Positions 26,501 through 36,806 of a DNA stretch of 40,094 nucleotides are shown in pieces. Positions within the stretch are counted from its first letter, which is position 1, and each line of letters starts with the position of its first letter. The notes under the pieces are model-generated. The model made no database searches. It saw only the letters and a program-made list of their open reading frames with translations, and was not told where the DNA came from. The position numbers and the translations under genes are program-made. Source of the DNA: Mesorhizobium sp. (GTDB lineage: Bacteria; Pseudomonadota; Alphaproteobacteria; Rhizobiales; Rhizobiaceae). The DNA lies in the NCBI RefSeq assembly GCF_024509055.1, contig NZ_JANINM010000241.1:1-40094 (forward strand), given 5' to 3'.

Positions 26501-28233
26501 TCGGGAATCGGATGGAACTGTGGAAGGTAAAACGCAACAACACGGACGGGCTTTTGCAACAACGGAGGGCCATCGAACCGCGGGATGTAGACGGGTTTGG
26601 GGGGTGAGATGGCATCCATCGGGCCATGCGTCGGCCAGCCCCCAGGAGTCGCGCCTAGCGACTGCAAGCTCTTCCAGGCACGATATGCGTTCGTCGACGA
26701 AAAGAACGACGGGAACGTGGAAAAGGCTGCGGCCTTCAAACGTTGCTTGGGGCCTGCGGACAAAGGCACCCTGTGCCAGACAGCGCGAGCTTTTTGCGCA
26801 AGCTTTCTGCGAGCACTGCCTACCGTGTCCCTCACTCCCCTTATCCCAAGGCCCAAGGCTCTCAACGGGCGTGTCAGGCGCCACGAGGTGCTCGCGTAAA
26901 CCTCATCCAAGACATCGTGCAGCCGCTTTTCCTCGCCACGGACGTAATCGCGTTCTATCTCCAAACCGGTTGCATGGGCGCGAAGAGCGGCGTTCTCCTG
27001 CTCCAGGCCGGCCGCATCGTAGCCCTGCCGACTGAATCGCGCGATCTCGACTTCGCGTTCGCCAATCAACCTGTGCAGTTCAGCCCTTTCTTCGGCCAAA
27101 CGAGCCTCGCGCTCGTCCCTTTCGGCTCGCCTTTGTCGCGCGGCATCAGTCAAAGTCTCAATTTCGGCTGCACGTTGCTGAGCCAGCACTGCACTGTCGT
27201 TTGCGATGCTTCGCAAATCGGCCTCCACCCGCTCGGAGACGTGCTGTCTAGCCTGAAGTTCAGGGAAAAACGCATCGCCGAATATCGGCGAAACCGCGTC
27301 AAATTCGGCTCTCACCCTATCAAGTATCGCCAGCGCCCGAATGTCCTGCCCGTCGCCGTGAAGAGTGGTGAACGCGACATGGGCGTCCTTGACCCAGCCG
27401 GCGATGCGTTCGTCGGCCAGAAGTTGCGTATTCCCCGCAGCGTAATGCTGGTGTTCACGTGAAAGGTAGGCATCAAGCAGCGCCGCAACGTCGTCCCTTG
27501 GCCGTGGCCATTGGATGGCCAGCACATCCGTTATCTTTTCGATTTCAGGTCGCCAGTCCTTCACTAGCGCCTCGTACGAAAGGAAGACACGCGGCTTGCC
27601 ACGCGTGGCGCGCTCGGCTTCCAGTCCGTGGCGCAGCCATAGGAGGGCGCCAAAACCTGGCGTGAAGCCGTCACGCTTGCCGAGCGAGGCGATAACCGAA
27701 AGCGGATTGCGATTAGCCAGCACGTATCGGACGTCGATCTCTACTGACTTCAAGATGTCAGCGTAGAGCGGCGCGAAACGGGAAATCCGCGGTTCCTTCA
27801 GTACGAAGAGCGGCGAACCATCGTATTCTTCCTCCAATATCCTTGCTATTTCCGCCCGGTAGAACTGCGCGCGCGGCTTGGCGAGGTTAGCCATGTCGAA
27901 GGCGCGCCAGTCGTCCCAGCTACTGCCAGCCTCCACAAGCATCCGGTCATTAATCGTGTTCAATACTGCTGGTTCCCAGTAACCAGTCGCGTTATTGCTA
28001 TCTTCCGCGATGAGGTTCTTTGGCAATTCAGCTCCGAGCAAGCTTATTACCCTCGTCAGCGCACTCGTGCCCGAACGGTGCATGCCGAGCACCATGATGC
28101 ATGTGCGCTTTGGCGCGGATGGTTTTGCGGGCATTTGCTTTGCCTTGGCGCGTGCTTTCGATGTTGACTTGGTGGCCACCTCAGGCCCGGCGGGGGCGTT
28201 TTCGAGATTCTTGGACGACGAATTTTCGTTCAT
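23569..28233 (-). CDS. Giant multidomain protein: sulfotransferase, coiled coil, WbsX/GT99-like, GT4 and GT2 modules
   Basis: 1554 residues. Module 1 (about 43-300) is sulfotransferase-like, with P-loop [10 protein letters not shown] (50-59) and [11 protein letters not shown] (174-184). Residues about 330-445 are charged and heptad-rich, a likely coiled coil ending in the [11 protein letters not shown] motif common in O-antigen proteins. Module 2 (about 563-905) is a WbsX-type domain: [48 protein letters not shown]. Module 3 (about 917-1250) is GT4-like, with [19 protein letters not shown]. Module 4 (about 1273-1510) is GT2: [24 protein letters not shown]. ATG 28233 overlaps the rfbD stop. 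Likely builds, and perhaps sulfates, a multi-sugar section of the glycan; rhamnose is a plausible donor by context. Confidence 0.9.
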   Translation of the reverse strand: [1554 protein letters not shown]

Positions 28234-29138
28234 GCGCTCAATGCCTGTCTCGTCTTACCCCCTACAAGCGTATGCACCACCCTCCCCGTCGCTTCCCGCC
28301 ACGCCGGCGCCACCCACCCAAACACACCCGCGAACCTCTCGCTGGACAGCCGCGAATTGGCTGGCCGCTTTGCCTTCGTCGGATACTCCGCCGTCGCGAT
28401 ATCGCGCACCCGCGCGTATGGCCCCCCAAGCGTCCGGCTCGTATCCAGGACATGACGGGCGAAGCCACTCCAGTTGGTCTCGCCGGCGCCTGCCACGTGA
28501 TAGACGCCGAAGGCGGCGAAGCTCCTGTCGTCGCGCAGCCTTGCCGCCGCATGCAGGATCGCATCGGCCAGATCGAGTGCCGATGTCGGGTTTCCCCACT
28601 GGTCGGCCACCACCGAGACCTCCTCGCGCTCGCCGGCCAGACGCAGCATGGTCTTGACGAAATTGCGGCCGAAAGGACTGTAGACCCACGCCGTGCGCAG
28701 GATGAGGTGGCGGGGATTGGAGGCGGCCACGGCCTGCTCGCCGGCCAGCTTGGAGGCGCCGTAGACGCCGAGCGGCGCGGTCTGGTCCGTCTCGACATAG
28801 GCGCCGTCCTTGGTGCCGTCGAAGACGTAGTCGGTCGACAAATGGATGACGGGCACGCCGAGCCGTGCCGCCGCCTCGGCCACCTTGCCAGCGCCTGTGG
28901 CATTGACGGCGAAAGCAAGGTCCTTCTCGTCCTCGGCCTGGTCGACAGCGGTGTAGGCCGCGGCCGAAACGACGATGTCGGGCCGTGCCGCTTCGAGCGC
29001 GGTGAAGATCGTGTCCGGTCGCGCGAGGTCGAGCGCTGGCCGGCCGACGGGAACGATGTCCACGCCGCCGCGGCCACGCGCGACCTCGATGAGGCTGGCC
29101 GCGACCTGGCCTTCGCGTCCGGTGACGGCAATCCTCAC
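28230..29138 (-). CDS. rfbD: dTDP-4-dehydrorhamnose reductase
   Basis: 302 residues; the last step to dTDP-L-rhamnose, NADPH-dependent reduction of dTDP-4-keto-L-rhamnose. The N-terminal [26 protein letters not shown] and catalytic [12 protein letters not shown] (Tyr-x3-Lys) are diagnostic of RmlD. Start is GTG 29138, overlapping the rfbB stop (GTGA), and its stop overlaps the start of the giant glycosyltransferase gene (ATGA). So rhamnose synthesis and the glycosyltransferase are translationally coupled. Confidence 0.96.
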
Positions 29139-30262
29139 GCCGCCCCCTTTCTACTTTCGGCCTTCTTGCCCTCGGGCACCCTGCTTTCGGTTTTTCTGCT
29201 TTCGACGGAGCCGTGGCCCAGGCGTTCGCCATTGTAATGGTGCTCGCGGATCGGCGCCCACCACCACCTGTTTTCGAGATACCAGTCGACCGTCCTTGCC
29301 AGGCCGCTGTCGAAATCCTCCCGTGGCGCCCAGCCAAGGTCGCGCGCGATCTTGGAGGCGTCGATCGCATAGCGGCGGTCATGGCCGGGACGGTCGTTGA
29401 CGAAAGCGATCAACTCGCGATGGCTCCTGCCGCCGGCACGCGGCCGCCTGGCGTCGAGAAGGTCGCAGATTGCCTCGACGACGCCGAGATTGGTGCGTTC
29501 GGAATTGCCGCCGACATTATAGCTCTCGCCGGGCGATCCCTTGGTCGCGACCAGCTCCAGCGCGCGCGCGTGATCCTCGACGAACAGCCAGTCGCGCACG
29601 TTGGCGCCAGCGCCGTAGACCGGCAGCGGCTTCTCGTCGAGCGCGTTGAGGATGACCAGCGGGATCAGCTTCTCCGGGAAATGATAGGGCCCGTAATTGT
29701 TCGAGCAATTGGAGAGCACAACCGGCAATCCGTAGGTCTCGTGCCAGGCCCTCACCAGATGGTCGGAGGCAGCCTTGGACGCCGAATAGGGCGAGGACGG
29801 CGCGTAAGGCGTCTCCTCGACGAACATGCCGCCGTCGAAAGGCAGGTCGCCGAATACCTCGTCGGTCGAGACGTGGTGGAAGCGGAAGCCGGCCTTGCGG
29901 TCCTGCGGCAGGCCGCGCCAGTACTCCAGCGCGGCGTTCAGGATGCGGTAGGTGCCGACGATGTTGGTCTCGATGAAGGCCCCGGGTCCATCGATCGAGC
30001 GATCGACATGGCTCTCGGCGGCCAGGTTCATCACGATGTCGATGTCGTCGCGGCGCAATATCTCCAGCACCGCGCGCTCGTCGCAAATGTCGGCCCGCTC
30101 GAAGCGGTAGTTATGCGCGTTCTCGATCGGCCGCAGCGAAGCCAGGTTGCCGGCATAGGTGAGCTTGTCGAGATTGGTCACGCGGTAGGCCGGATTGGCG
30201 CACAGATGCCGGCATACGGCCGAGCCGATGAAGCCGGCGCCGCCGGTTACCAGGAAGTGCAT
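29135..30262 (-). CDS. rfbB: dTDP-glucose 4,6-dehydratase
   Basis: 375 residues. Makes dTDP-4-keto-6-deoxyglucose, the branch point for rhamnose and for the 3-amino sugar made by the 14.5-17.5 kb genes. Motifs: [15 protein letters not shown] at the N-terminus, STDEVFGDL (Asp-Glu catalytic pair), [10 protein letters not shown] (Tyr-x3-Lys), [12 protein letters not shown] chose ATG 30262 ([11 protein letters not shown]); the frame is open 33 codons further upstream without family resemblance. The protein ends in an unusual charged tail of about 25 residues with repeated ESRK-like units beyond the normal C-terminus. Confidence 0.96.
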   Translation of the reverse strand: MHFLVTGGAGFIGSAVCRHLCANPAYRVTNLDKLTYAGNLASLRPIENAHNYRFERADICDERAVLEILRRDDIDIVMNLAAESHVDRSIDGPGAFIETNIVGTYRILNAALEYWRGLPQDRKAGFRFHHVSTDEVFGDLPFDGGMFVEETPYAPSSPYSASKAASDHLVRAWHETYGLPVVLSNCSNNYGPYHFPEKLIPLVILNALDEKPLPVYGAGANVRDWLFVEDHARALELVATKGSPGESYNVGGNSERTNLGVVEAICDLLDARRPRAGGRSHRELIAFVNDRPGHDRRYAIDASKIARDLGWAPREDFDSGLARTVDWYLENRWWWAPIREHHYNGERLGHGSVESRKTESRVPEGKKAESRKGAA

Positions 30263-30276
30263 TGCGCCGTCCCTCC

Positions 30277-30831
30277 TCACCCGAACACCTCCGCCGCATC
30301 GAGCAGGGGCGCCTTGCGATCCTTGTCCGAAAGCAGAAACCCGCCGGGAACCTCCGGCCATTCGATGCCGATCCTGGGATCGTCGAAGCGGATTGAACGG
30401 TCATGCTCGGGCGAATAGGTGTCGGTCACCTTGTAGAGCACTTCGGTGTCCGGAACGAGCGTGACGAAGCCGTGCGCGAAGCCTTTCGGCACCAGGATCT
30501 GGTTACCCTTATCGGCCGATACCTCCAGCGCCACCCACTTGCCGAAGGTCGGCGACGAGCGGCGGATATCAACGGCGACGTCGAGCAAGCTGCCCTTGAC
30601 GACACGCAAAAGCTTGTCCTGCGCACGCGGCGGCAGCTGGTAGTGCAGCCCGCGCAAGACGCCGGCCGAGGCGGAATAGGAGTGGTTGTCCTGCACGAAA
30701 TCGAGGTCGATGCCGGCTTCGGCGAACCGCTCGGCATTCCAGGTCTCGCTGAAATAGCCGCGCGCGTCGCCGTGCCGTTTCGGCACGATCTCCAGAACGC
30801 CATCGAGGCCGAGCGGCCTGACCTCAAGCAC
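30277..30831 (-). CDS. rfbC: dTDP-4-dehydrorhamnose 3,5-epimerase
   Basis: 184-residue cupin enzyme converting dTDP-4-keto-6-deoxyglucose to dTDP-4-keto-L-rhamnose. Signature segments: [28 protein letters not shown] with the catalytic His, and [12 protein letters not shown]. Normal length. Start is GTG 30831, overlapping the end of rfbA by 8 bases; the rfbB start lies 14 bases after its stop. Confidence 0.95.
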   Translation of the reverse strand: MLEVRPLGLDGVLEIVPKRHGDARGYFSETWNAERFAEAGIDLDFVQDNHSYSASAGVLRGLHYQLPPRAQDKLLRVVKGSLLDVAVDIRRSSPTFGKWVALEVSADKGNQILVPKGFAHGFVTLVPDTEVLYKVTDTYSPEHDRSIRFDDPRIGIEWPEVPGGFLLSDKDRKAPLLDAAEVFG

Positions 30832-31717
30832 CGCGTTCCTCCGTCAGGTCGGCGACTCGCTTGCGCAGATAGGCTGCATACTCATTCTTGCCCAAGCGGG
30901 CCGCGCGTTCCAGAACCTTGTCGGCGCCGAGCCAGCCCTGTTCGAAGGCGATCTCCTCCGGACATGCGACCTTGATGCCCTGGCGATGCTCTATGGTGCG
31001 CACGAAGGAAGCCGCCTCATGCAGGCTGTCATGCGTGCCGGTGTCGAGCCAGGCATAGCCGCGGCCAAGCTGGTGGACCTGCAACTCACCGCGCTCCAGA
31101 TAGACATTGTTGACGGCCGTGATCTCAAGCTCGCCGCGGGCCGAGGGGCGGATCGTCGAGGCGATGTCGACGACGTTGTTGTCATAGAAATAAAGTCCGG
31201 TCACGGCCCAGTTCGATTTAGGCTTCTGCGGCTTTTCCTCGATCGTCAAAGCCTTGCCGGTGGCCTTGTCGAAGGACACGACGCCATACCGTTCGGGGTC
31301 GTCGACATGGTAGGCGAACACCGAGGCGCCGCTCTCGCGCCCGGCCGCCACGCGGCAGAGCTGTGAAAGGCCTTCGCCGAAATAGATGTTGTCGCCCAGT
31401 ATCATCGACACGCTGTCGCTGCCGATGAAGTCGCGGCCGATGATGAAGGCTTCGGCGAGGCCATTGGGATGGGCCTGCTCGGCGTAGGACAACTCCAGGC
31501 CGAACTCCGAGCCGTCGCCCAGCAATTCGCGAAAGACCGGCAGGTCGCGCGGCGTTGAAATGACCAGAATCTGGCGAATGCCCGCGAGCATAAGCACGCT
31601 CAGCGGATAGTAGATCATCGGCTTGTCGTAGATTGGGAGTACTTGCTTAGATACGGCTAATGTTAGCGGATAAAGACGTGTTCCGCTGCCTCCCGCAAGG
31701 ATAATTCCTTTCAACAA
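30824..31717 (-). CDS. rfbA: Glucose-1-phosphate thymidylyltransferase
   Basis: 297 residues. Forms dTDP-glucose from dTTP and glucose-1-phosphate. The nucleotide-binding [16 protein letters not shown] and [18 protein letters not shown] are diagnostic, as are GDNIYFG and [11 protein letters not shown]. No ATG is available: initiation is at TTG 31717 or the adjacent TTG 31714, with AGGGAG 3 or 6 nt upstream. First gene of rfbA-rfbC-rfbB-rfbD-giant glycosyltransferase-epimerase on the minus strand. Confidence 0.95.
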   Translation of the reverse strand: MLKGIILAGGSGTRLYPLTLAVSKQVLPIYDKPMIYYPLSVLMLAGIRQILVISTPRDLPVFRELLGDGSEFGLELSYAEQAHPNGLAEAFIIGRDFIGSDSVSMILGDNIYFGEGLSQLCRVAAGRESGASVFAYHVDDPERYGVVSFDKATGKALTIEEKPQKPKSNWAVTGLYFYDNNVVDIASTIRPSARGELEITAVNNVYLERGELQVHQLGRGYAWLDTGTHDSLHEAASFVRTIEHRQGIKVACPEEIAFEQGWLGADKVLERAARLGKNEYAAYLRKRVADLTEERGA

Positions 31718-31765
31718 GCGCTCCCTGAGCTACCGAGACCCCCGCCCCGATTGTCAAGTTGCCTG

Positions 31766-31794
31766 TGCTTAGGTTTCACGCACTGGCTTGTCAA
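31766..31794 (-). promoter_or_regulatory. Putative promoter of the rfb operon
   Basis: On the minus strand a perfect TTGACA (31794-31789) is followed after 17 bases by TAAGCA (31771-31766), about 50 bases before the rfbA start. A second TTGACA lies at 31757-31752 without an obvious -10 box. The -35 match is good and the -10 weak, as is common in alphaproteobacteria. Confidence 0.4.
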
Positions 31795-31879
31795 TTGTCC
31801 GCCTCGGATTCTTCACCCGCGCCAGCCCTCTCTTTCAGCCGGCATGCGCCGATCTGCGGCAAGCCTTGCACCACCAACG

Positions 31880-31913
31880 AAAAAGGCCGGCGGGCTCATG
31901 CCCACCGGCCTTT
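31880..31913 (-). terminator. Rho-independent terminator of bioY
   Basis: A near-perfect hairpin at 31882-31913: AAAGGCCGG and GGGC pair with GCCC and CCGGCCTTT around a TCAT loop, with one mismatch. On the minus strand it is followed by TTTTTCG. It lies about 20 bases after the bioY stop and separates bioY from the rfbA promoter. Read on the plus strand it has a shorter T run. Confidence 0.85.
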
Positions 31914-31932
31914 GCTTGTCTGATTTCGGATG

Positions 31933-32523
31933 TCAGGCGCGCTTGAGCAACGCCCATACGGCCGGCACGAGGCTGGCGGCCAGCGCCACCTTGATCAGGT
32001 CGCCGACGATGAACGGCACGACGCCGAACTGCCAGGACTTCTCGGGCCCGATGAGCATTGCCAGCCAGGCAAAGCCCATCGCCATCATCACGACCTCGGC
32101 GGTGAGCATGGCGCCGAACAGCTTGAACGGATGGCGATCCCAGCCGCGGTCCGCGGCCCAGCCGGCAATTGCCGCCATGACGACGAAGCCGGCGAGATAG
32201 CCGCCGGTGGAGCCGAGCATATAGGCAATGCCGAGGCCCTTTTCCGGCGTGCCCTGGAAGACCGGAAAGCCCATGGCGCCCTCAGCGAGGTAGAGGAGAA
32301 GGGTGGCGACCGCCAGGCGCATGCCGAAGGCCGAGGCGATCAGCAGGACTGCAAGGGTCTGCAGCGAAATGTCGACCGGACCGAGAACGACCTTGGTCTT
32401 GGCCGAAAGCGTGAGCAGGAGGGTTCCGGCAAGCGCCAGGAAGAGCTGCGTGGCGAGCCGGGCGGCGCGCTGGTCGGGCAGCGCGAGAGAAACAAGCGGA
32501 CGCATCGTGGTTGCAGTTGCCAT
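31933..32523 (-). CDS. bioY: Biotin transporter BioY
   Basis: 196-residue membrane protein, the substrate-binding S component of biotin ECF transporters. Six hydrophobic segments are visible, with the BioY-like GPVDISLQTLAVLL, LAEGAMGFPVF and GSTGGYLAGF regions. I chose ATG 32523, with GGGGAAG 4 nt upstream; an in-frame ATG four codons earlier is possible. No ATPase or T component is next to it, so it either acts alone, as reported for some BioY proteins, or uses shared modules. A terminator follows at 31880-31913. Confidence 0.94.
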   Translation of the reverse strand: MATATTMRPLVSLALPDQRAARLATQLFLALAGTLLLTLSAKTKVVLGPVDISLQTLAVLLIASAFGMRLAVATLLLYLAEGAMGFPVFQGTPEKGLGIAYMLGSTGGYLAGFVVMAAIAGWAADRGWDRHPFKLFGAMLTAEVVMMAMGFAWLAMLIGPEKSWQFGVVPFIVGDLIKVALAASLVPAVWALLKRA

Positions 32524-32623
32524 GGTCTTCCCCATTGTGGCTGATTTGCTGGCTTGTGTTTTCCTATATTGGCTTCCGTGACAGGCGGCAATCATTTTGC
32601 CGCACCGCAAAACGGAGCCCGGC

Positions 32624-33529
32624 ATGGGACTTGAATTCGATACACGTTTCGACCCCGCCTACGGCCGGGCAGTACCGGTCGCGCCGGATGTGCTGCGCCT
32701 CACCGCGCGCAACCCCAGTCCATTCACCTTTCACGGCACCAACAGCTACCTCGTCGGGCGCGAAACGCTGGCGGTGATCGACCCCGGACCGGACGACGAT
32801 GAGCATTTCGAGACGCTGCTTGCGGCAATCGGCGGCAGGCCGGTCAGCCACATCTTCGTCAGCCACACCCATCGCGACCATTCGCCCCTGGCGGCGCGCC
32901 TCAAGCAGCACACCGGCGCCGCAGTGCTGGCCGAAGGTCCGCATCGGCCGGCGCGGCCACTGCGCATCGGCGAGGTGAACCCGCTCGATGCCAGCGCGGA
33001 CATGGCATTCATTCCCGATATCGCGCTTGGCGACGATACGCTCACCACGGGCGACGGCTGGGCGATCCGGACGGTGCTGACGCCGGGCCATTGCGCCAAC
33101 CACGCCGCCTTTGCGCTCGAAGGCACCGGCATCCTGTTTTCGGCCGACCACGTCATGGGCTGGGCGACCTCGATCGTCGCGCCGCCCGACGGCGCAATGG
33201 CCGACTACATGGCCTCGCTCGACAAGCTGCTCGAGCGCGACGACCGGCTGCTGCTGCCTGGCCATGGCGGCCCCGTCACGGCGCCGCGCGGTTTCATGCG
33301 CGGGCTGAAAGCGCATCGCAAGATGCGCGAGCGGGCAATCCTGGAACGCATCGCGGGCGGCGACCGGACGATCAAGGAGATCGTCGCGGCAATCTATCGC
33401 GATACCGACCCGAGGCTGCATGGCGCAGCCGGCCTGTCCGTGCTTGCCCATCTCGAAGATCTGGTGGCGCGCGGCCTGGTGGCCACCGAAGGCGACCCGG
33501 CAATCGACGGCATCTTCATGCCGTCATAG
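32624..33529 (+). CDS. MBL-fold metallo-hydrolase (LACTB2/glyoxalase II-like)
   Basis: 301 residues. The metallo-beta-lactamase metal motif appears as SHTHRDHSPLAAR (HxHxDH type), with a second His in TPGHCANHAAF, Asp in FSADHVMGW and His in LLPGHGGPV. A C-terminal region (about 225-301) looks like the winged-helix-type tail of the LACTB2 group. ATG 32624 with GGAG 6 nt upstream. Divergent from bioY; convergent with the DUF1499 gene, 14 bases apart. The substrate is unknown. Confidence 0.88.
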   Translation: MGLEFDTRFDPAYGRAVPVAPDVLRLTARNPSPFTFHGTNSYLVGRETLAVIDPGPDDDEHFETLLAAIGGRPVSHIFVSHTHRDHSPLAARLKQHTGAAVLAEGPHRPARPLRIGEVNPLDASADMAFIPDIALGDDTLTTGDGWAIRTVLTPGHCANHAAFALEGTGILFSADHVMGWATSIVAPPDGAMADYMASLDKLLERDDRLLLPGHGGPVTAPRGFMRGLKAHRKMRERAILERIAGGDRTIKEIVAAIYRDTDPRLHGAAGLSVLAHLEDLVARGLVATEGDPAIDGIFMPS

Positions 33530-33543
33530 GCCATTCGGTAGTT

Positions 33544-34329
33544 CTAGTCGGCCGGGGCCGCGCCCACCTGGCCGGCAACCTGCTGGTCGAGCTCGCCGAG
33601 GAACTCGGTGATGCGGGCGGCATTGTCGCCCAGATCGTAACGGCCATAGCGCGAGGCCGAACGCATGTCGACGACGACCGAATCGCCATCGTTGGTGATA
33701 CGGATGGCAACGTCGGCCGGCAGCCCGAGCACGAAGCCCTTGGCGACGGCGGTGATCATCACCTGGCTTTGCCCCGTGATGTCGGGATAGGGTTCCGTCA
33801 ATTGCCAGTCGCGCCGGTCGAGCACGGTTTCCACCGCGTCGACGATCGTCTCGAACGGCAAGTTGTAGGTGCGCCCGCTGACCAGGGGATAGGCGTCGGC
33901 CTGAAGGCGCTGCTCGCCCGGCGTCGACGGCGACAGCACGTTCATGTCGCTTGTCCGGTCGCTGGTGTCGAGCGCCGGCGGATTGTCGAGATCGGTCGAG
34001 ATGTCGCGTAGCGGCGGATAGATCGTCGCCCAGTAAACGGCGACACCGAAGGGCGCAAGCACCAGCACCGCCAGAAGCGCGCCGACGCTGAGATCGCGCC
34101 CGCCACGGTCTCCGAAGTGCCAAACGCGCGACAACCCGAGGCCGGCCAGCAACAGCGCGAGCGCCGCCAGCAGCGCGACGATCGCCAGCACCCACAGGAA
34201 TGGCGGTGTCTCGACGAGATCGAGCCGATAGCCGGCGCAAACCGTCAGCAGGAGGACGAGCGAGAACGCCCCGATCCGTCGCGACCAACCGGCCGCCTTC
34301 GACGTGTGCCGTTCAGGTAACTTTGCCAT
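33544..34329 (-). CDS. DUF1499 family membrane protein
   Basis: 261 residues. Three N-terminal hydrophobic segments (about 20-35, 42-66, 80-100) are followed by a periplasmic or cytoplasmic DUF1499 domain with a LPFETIVDAVETVLDRRDW core and RSASRYGRYDLGDNAARI near the end. The function of DUF1499 is unknown. ATG 34329. Alone on its strand between the MBL gene and the acyl-CoA ligase gene. Confidence 0.85.
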   Translation of the reverse strand: MAKLPERHTSKAAGWSRRIGAFSLVLLLTVCAGYRLDLVETPPFLWVLAIVALLAALALLLAGLGLSRVWHFGDRGGRDLSVGALLAVLVLAPFGVAVYWATIYPPLRDISTDLDNPPALDTSDRTSDMNVLSPSTPGEQRLQADAYPLVSGRTYNLPFETIVDAVETVLDRRDWQLTEPYPDITGQSQVMITAVAKGFVLGLPADVAIRITNDGDSVVVDMRSASRYGRYDLGDNAARITEFLGELDQQVAGQVGAAPAD

Positions 34330-34512
34330 TTTTCGCCATGCTGTCCCGACCCGGGCCGAGACTTAGCGCAGTTCGGCGTTTCGTAAAATCGCCGAACCGC
34401 TCTAACCGTTTGTTTTTACGCAAGTCCGGATCGGAAAAACGCCGCGCGCTTTCCTTGAGCTGCTCTAGAGGCTTTTCGCGCGGGCTTGAAGCCGAAAGAT
34501 CGGGCATTGCCG

Positions 34513-36141
<1,629 letters not shown>

Positions 36142-36339
36142 GCGAATCCTCCTCCCCCATTTCGCGCTTTCGCGTCATTGTTCCGCGCATTGTGGAATGA
36201 TCCGTCGGATTGTCCAGCCACCATAAGTCCAAGACGGTGGACGGAGCGAACGCCTCGCAAAACCCGCCATAATCCGGCCATCGTCGGCGTTAAGTTTCGT
36301 TAATGGGCTGGGTGTGATTGGCGACTCGAAGAGGTTCGC

Positions 36340-36696
36340 ATGGACGCGCAGCTTGAAGACAAGACCCTCGAAAGCACACTTGCCGAAAGTCTGGCCGACC
36401 TCGAGCCGGACACCAAGACCGTTTCCGACGATGAGTTCGCCGAAGTCGTCGGCGGCGCGATCGATGCCGTCGGCGGAACGCTGCTGTTCAAGATGTGCGT
36501 CGGGGACGGCGACGGGGCCCAGCATGTCGCCGCCGCTTGCATCGGCGATGGCGGCAATCGCCAGTTCCTGCTGCTCACTCTGCCGATCTCCGGCGGAGCG
36601 CTGAAGGTGGAAACCGCGGCAAGAAGCACCAATCCGGTCGCGGGCATCGCTGCCGCTTACGCCGGCCTCATGGATGCGTTCAAGGCAGCCGCCTGA
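36340..36696 (+). CDS. Small acidic protein of unknown function with a GG motif
   Basis: 118 residues, not recognised. The acidic N-terminal 37 residues end in VSDDEFAEVVGGAIDAVGG; the SDDEFAEVVGG part looks like the double-glycine leader of secreted peptides. The rest is glycine- and alanine-rich with two cysteines (Cys53, Cys67). ATG 36340 has AAGAGG 5 nt upstream, so it is probably translated. No peptidase-exporter gene is in the window, so the leader likeness may be chance. Confidence 0.65.
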   Translation: MDAQLEDKTLESTLAESLADLEPDTKTVSDDEFAEVVGGAIDAVGGTLLFKMCVGDGDGAQHVAAACIGDGGNRQFLLLTLPISGGALKVETAARSTNPVAGIAAAYAGLMDAFKAAA

Positions 36697-36806
36697 AAAG
36701 CCGGACGACGGACGTTCAATGAATGGTGATCACGCCTCGCGCGGCGCGCGCTTGCGCCATGGAGAGGCTCGACACATCTAAGTCTCCCGCAAAAGGAGAC
36801 ACGCCA

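Noticed and set aside
36170..36205. TTCC-N9-GGAA inverted repeat upstream of the acyl-CoA ligase gene as an operator
   Set aside because: Only four perfectly paired bases per arm; the extended arms need gaps, so it is not distinguishable from chance.
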